Assembly (NCBI RefSeq): GCF_018603905.1
Contig: NZ_JAHFZZ010000014.1
Location: 1 to 64,000 of the forward strand
Direction of reading: 5' to 3'
From: Nonomuraea sp. NEAU-A123
Lineage (GTDB): Bacteria > Actinomycetota > Actinomycetes > Streptosporangiales > Streptosporangiaceae
DNA: 64,000 nt
Shown here: positions 61,778 to 64,000 of the stretch, in pieces
Numbering within the stretch: position 1 is the stretch's first letter
How the letters are laid out: each line of letters begins with the position of its first letter
Translations under genes and position numbers: made by a program
Notes under the pieces: generated by a model
Told to the model about the DNA's origin: nothing
What the model saw: the letters and a program-made list of their open reading frames with translations, nothing else
Databases searched by the model: none

Positions 61778-62257
61778 ATGGTTTCCAAGCACTGGCGGAT
61801 GGCGATCGGTTGTGACGTAGCCGGGCTCGCCTACAAGGAGTTGATCCTCGCGGATCTGCAGGCCGACGACCGCGTGGAGTCGGTCCGCGACCTCGGTGTC
61901 CCCGCGTCGGATCCGGAGAGCGAGTCCTACGGTGAGGTCGGCATCAGGCTCGCCGAGCTCGTCGCGGCGGGAGAGATCGACAGGGGGGTGCTGATCTGCG
62001 GCACCGGCATCGGCATGGCCATCAGCGCCAACAAGGTGCCCGGCGTGCGCGCCACGGTCGCGCACGACTCCTTCAGCGCCGAGCGGTCGATCCTGTCCAA
62101 CGACTGCCAGGTGCTCACGCTCGGCCAGCGCGTGATCGGGCCCGAGCTGGCCCGCCGCCTGGTCAAGGAGTGGCTCGGCTACGAGTTCGACAGCTCCTCC
62201 CCGTCGAATGAGAAGGTCGTGGTCATCACCCGCTACGAGGAACGCACCGCGAGCTAG
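61778..62257 (+). CDS. RpiB/LacAB-family isomerase (erythrulose-4-phosphate isomerase type)
   Basis: A 159-residue isomerase. The N-terminal loop, G-S-D-H-A-G in ribose-5-phosphate isomerase B, reads G-C-D-V-A-G (His replaced by Val). The catalytic Cys74 is in LICGTGIGMAISANKV. In tetritol pathways RpiB paralogues (EryI, or mycobacterial DerI) interconvert erythrulose 4-phosphate and erythrose 4-phosphate, consistent with the kinase upstream. AAGGAG lies 11 bases before the ATG. Confidence 0.87.
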   Translation: MVSKHWRMAIGCDVAGLAYKELILADLQADDRVESVRDLGVPASDPESESYGEVGIRLAELVAAGEIDRGVLICGTGIGMAISANKVPGVRATVAHDSFSAERSILSNDCQVLTLGQRVIGPELARRLVKEWLGYEFDSSSPSNEKVVVITRYEERTAS

Positions 62258-62302
62258 GGATCCCTCCCCGGAGATCAGCGCGGTCACGAAGGAGCGAGAA
62301 GC

Positions 62303-63844
62303 ATGGCCATCCTGTGCGTCGACGCGGGCACCACCATGGTCAAGGCCGTGATGTTCGACGACGAGGGCCGCGAGCTGCAGGTCGCCCGCCAGGCGACGCA
62401 GGTCCGGCGACCGTCCCCGGGCTTCAGCGAGCAGGACATGTACGGCGTCTGGGACGCGGTCGTGTACACCGTCCGGTCCGTCGTCCACGGGTGCCGCGAG
62501 CCGGTGCGGATGCTCGCGTTCACCGGGCAGGGGGACGGATGCTGGCTGGTGGGACCCGACGGCCGCCCCACGGGCCCGGCCATTCTGTGGAACGACGGGC
62601 GCGCCGCCGACATCATCGACCGCTGGGAGGCCGGCGGAGTGCTCGACGACGCCTTCCGGATCAACGGCAACTACGGCTTCGCCGGCACGTCCGGTGCCAT
62701 CCTGAAGTGGCTGCGGACCAACGACCGGGAGCGGCTCGACGCCTCCCACAAGGCGCTGTACTGCGGCGGCTGGCTGTTCCTGCGGCTCACCGGCGAGTAC
62801 GCGGTCGAGGAGTCCGACGCCGCCTCGCCGTTCCTCGACATCCGCGGACGCACCTACTCACCCGAGATCCTCGACCTCCTCGACATGCCCTGGGCTGAAC
62901 GCCTCCTGCCCGGCGTCCGCGGCGCCGGCGACCGGATCGGCGAGCTGCAGGCTCTGGCGGCGGCGGAGCTGCGGCTCCCGGCCGGGCTGCCGGTGGTCAT
63001 GGCGCCGTTCGACATCCCGGCCACGGCGCTCGGCATCGGAGCCGTCACCCCGGGACAGACCTGCACGATCCTCGGGACCACCCTGTCCACCGGGACACCC
63101 GTCGCCGCAGTCGACACCTCCGGCACGCCGGCCGGGATGACCCTGCCCTCCGGAGCGCCGGGCGGATATCTGCGCTCCCTCGCGGCCATGGCCGGGGTCG
63201 AGGCCATCGGCTGGGGGATGAAGCTCATCGGCCTGGACAAGCCCAACTGGATCTCCGACCTCGCGCAGACCACCGATCCCGGCGCGGGCGGCATCTTCTT
63301 CCACCCGTACCTCAGTCCCGCGGGCGAGCGCGCCCCGTTCCGGGACACCCGGGCCCGCGGCTCGATGAGCGGGCTGTCCTTCGAGCACACCCGGTCCCAC
63401 ATCGCGCGCGCCATGCTGGAAGGGATGAGCTACGTCGTCCGCGAATGCCTGGAGTTCTCGGGTACCCGCGCCACGGAGCTGCGGATCACGGGTGGCGGCG
63501 CGAACAGCGACTTCTGGTGCCAACTGCTCGCCGACATCACCGGCGTGCCCACGATGCGGTCCACCGACTCCGAGATCGGGGCCAAGGGCGCGTTCGTCAC
63601 CGCGCTCGTCGCCTCCGGCGCCGTGCCCTCCGTACGGGCCGCGGTGGAACGGCACGTGGTGCCGCGCGACGTCTTCGAGCCCGACGCGCGGCGGTCCGCG
63701 CTGTACGACGACCTGTACGGGGACTTCCTGGCCATCCGCGACGGGGTGATGAACAACTGGGACCGGCTGGCCGTGTCCCGGGCCCGATACCAGGCGCCCG
63801 ACCCGGTCCCCTGGGAGGACCCCGGCCCAGTCGTTCTCGCCTGA
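62303..63844 (+). CDS. second FGGY-family carbohydrate kinase (EryA/xylulokinase-like)
   Basis: A 513-residue kinase. CVDAGTTMVKAVMFDDEG (phosphate loop), ILWNDGRAADII (substrate contact), LGTTLSTGTP and the C-terminal RITGGGANSDFWCQLLADI are FGGY signatures. It ends the plus operon. With the minus-arm kinase it gives the locus two polyol kinases plus one ketose kinase, suggesting several C4 or C5 polyols are used. AAGGAG lies upstream of the ATG. Confidence 0.88.
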   Translation: MAILCVDAGTTMVKAVMFDDEGRELQVARQATQVRRPSPGFSEQDMYGVWDAVVYTVRSVVHGCREPVRMLAFTGQGDGCWLVGPDGRPTGPAILWNDGRAADIIDRWEAGGVLDDAFRINGNYGFAGTSGAILKWLRTNDRERLDASHKALYCGGWLFLRLTGEYAVEESDAASPFLDIRGRTYSPEILDLLDMPWAERLLPGVRGAGDRIGELQALAAAELRLPAGLPVVMAPFDIPATALGIGAVTPGQTCTILGTTLSTGTPVAAVDTSGTPAGMTLPSGAPGGYLRSLAAMAGVEAIGWGMKLIGLDKPNWISDLAQTTDPGAGGIFFHPYLSPAGERAPFRDTRARGSMSGLSFEHTRSHIARAMLEGMSYVVRECLEFSGTRATELRITGGGANSDFWCQLLADITGVPTMRSTDSEIGAKGAFVTALVASGAVPSVRAAVERHVVPRDVFEPDARRSALYDDLYGDFLAIRDGVMNNWDRLAVSRARYQAPDPVPWEDPGPVVLA

Positions 63845-63848
63845 GCGA

Positions 63849-64000
63849 CTACCCGAGATAGCCGCCCATGGTGCGGAAGTAGTCGGTGGCCGCGTGCTCG
63901 ACGCCGTCCGGCGTCCGCAGCCGTCTCACCACCAGCCCGCGCCGCTGCCCCTTCCGGGCGTCCGAGCCGGAGACGATGGTCACGCCGTCCCCCTCCCGGA
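63849..64000 (-). CDS. C-terminal end of an unrecognised gene (runs off the window)
   Basis: The minus frame ending in a TAG at 63849-63851 has no stop to the window edge and encodes 49 residues ending DYFRTMGGYLG, with basic stretches (ARKGQRRGLVVRRL). The gene converges with the second FGGY kinase, their stops being five bases apart. The family is unknown. Confidence 0.5.
   Translation of the reverse strand, partial: REGDGVTIVSGSDARKGQRRGLVVRRLRTPDGVEHAATDYFRTMGGYLG

Overview
This is high-GC actinomycete DNA. Stop and start codons of adjacent genes overlap repeatedly (ATGA, GTGA), GTG and TTG starts are common, and secreted proteins are numerous. CobI and CobJ are fused, CobN is paired with a ChlI/ChlD-type chelatase, and apparent DevR/DosR-like boxes sit near universal-stress, CBS and DoxX genes. 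Together these suggest a filamentous actinobacterium, plausibly of the Streptosporangiaceae (Nonomuraea/Streptosporangium type). The genus is inference only. No rRNA, tRNA, CRISPR array or intact mobile element was seen.

Left part, 0.3-11.4 kb: secreted or envelope hydrolases (alpha/beta hydrolase, secreted esterase, M14 zinc carboxypeptidase), a PepSY membrane protein with three 17-bp iterons upstream, and a hypoxia/dormancy-like cluster (HTH-PPOX, CBS-BON, DoxX, UspA) whose gaps carry GGACC-n-GGTCC palindromes. A lipoprotein L,D-transpeptidase follows.

11.4-14.7 kb: an AT-richer accessory patch. A short-chain dehydrogenase is flanked by two diverged direct copies of a non-coding segment. 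The second copy is interrupted by a frameshifted transposase tail. Next comes a secreted ice-binding-like (DUF3494) protein with a long Thr/Pro/Val repeat stalk and a run of 12 histidines.

14.8-26.6 kb: a D-2-hydroxyacid dehydrogenase and a phytanoyl-CoA dioxygenase-type enzyme, divergent from an AraC regulator; an orphan solute-binding lipoprotein; a transglycosylase-amidase fusion; then a GntR-controlled sugar importer operon (binding protein and two permeases, no ATPase) ending in an unrecognised 638-residue enzyme.

26.6-43.5 kb: a large cobalamin block. It holds cobF, cobL, cobM, cobK, cobIJ, cobH, cobG, cobN, cobB, cobO, a fused AAA-VWA chelatase subunit, a phosphatase-fold protein that lacks its catalytic histidines, and cbtA/cbtB. 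Two cobalamin riboswitches face outward, one upstream of cobN and one upstream of cbtB, so both cobalt insertion and cobalt uptake appear to be B12-controlled.

43.6-47.2 kb: a CopD-CtaG-type copper membrane protein and a secreted M28 aminopeptidase.

47.3-63.8 kb: a divergent two-arm catabolic locus. The minus arm encodes a GlpD-like dehydrogenase, an FGGY kinase, a triosephosphate-isomerase homologue and a DeoR regulator. The plus arm encodes a DUF2291 protein, a ribose-type ABC importer, a second GlpD-like dehydrogenase, a second DeoR regulator, a HAD phosphatase, a DhaK-DhaL fusion kinase, an RpiB homologue and a second FGGY kinase. This gene set matches known tetritol (erythritol/threitol) pathways that end in D-erythrose 4-phosphate. 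The shared intergenic region holds a perfect CRP-type site and an inverted repeat. A convergent gene runs off the right edge.
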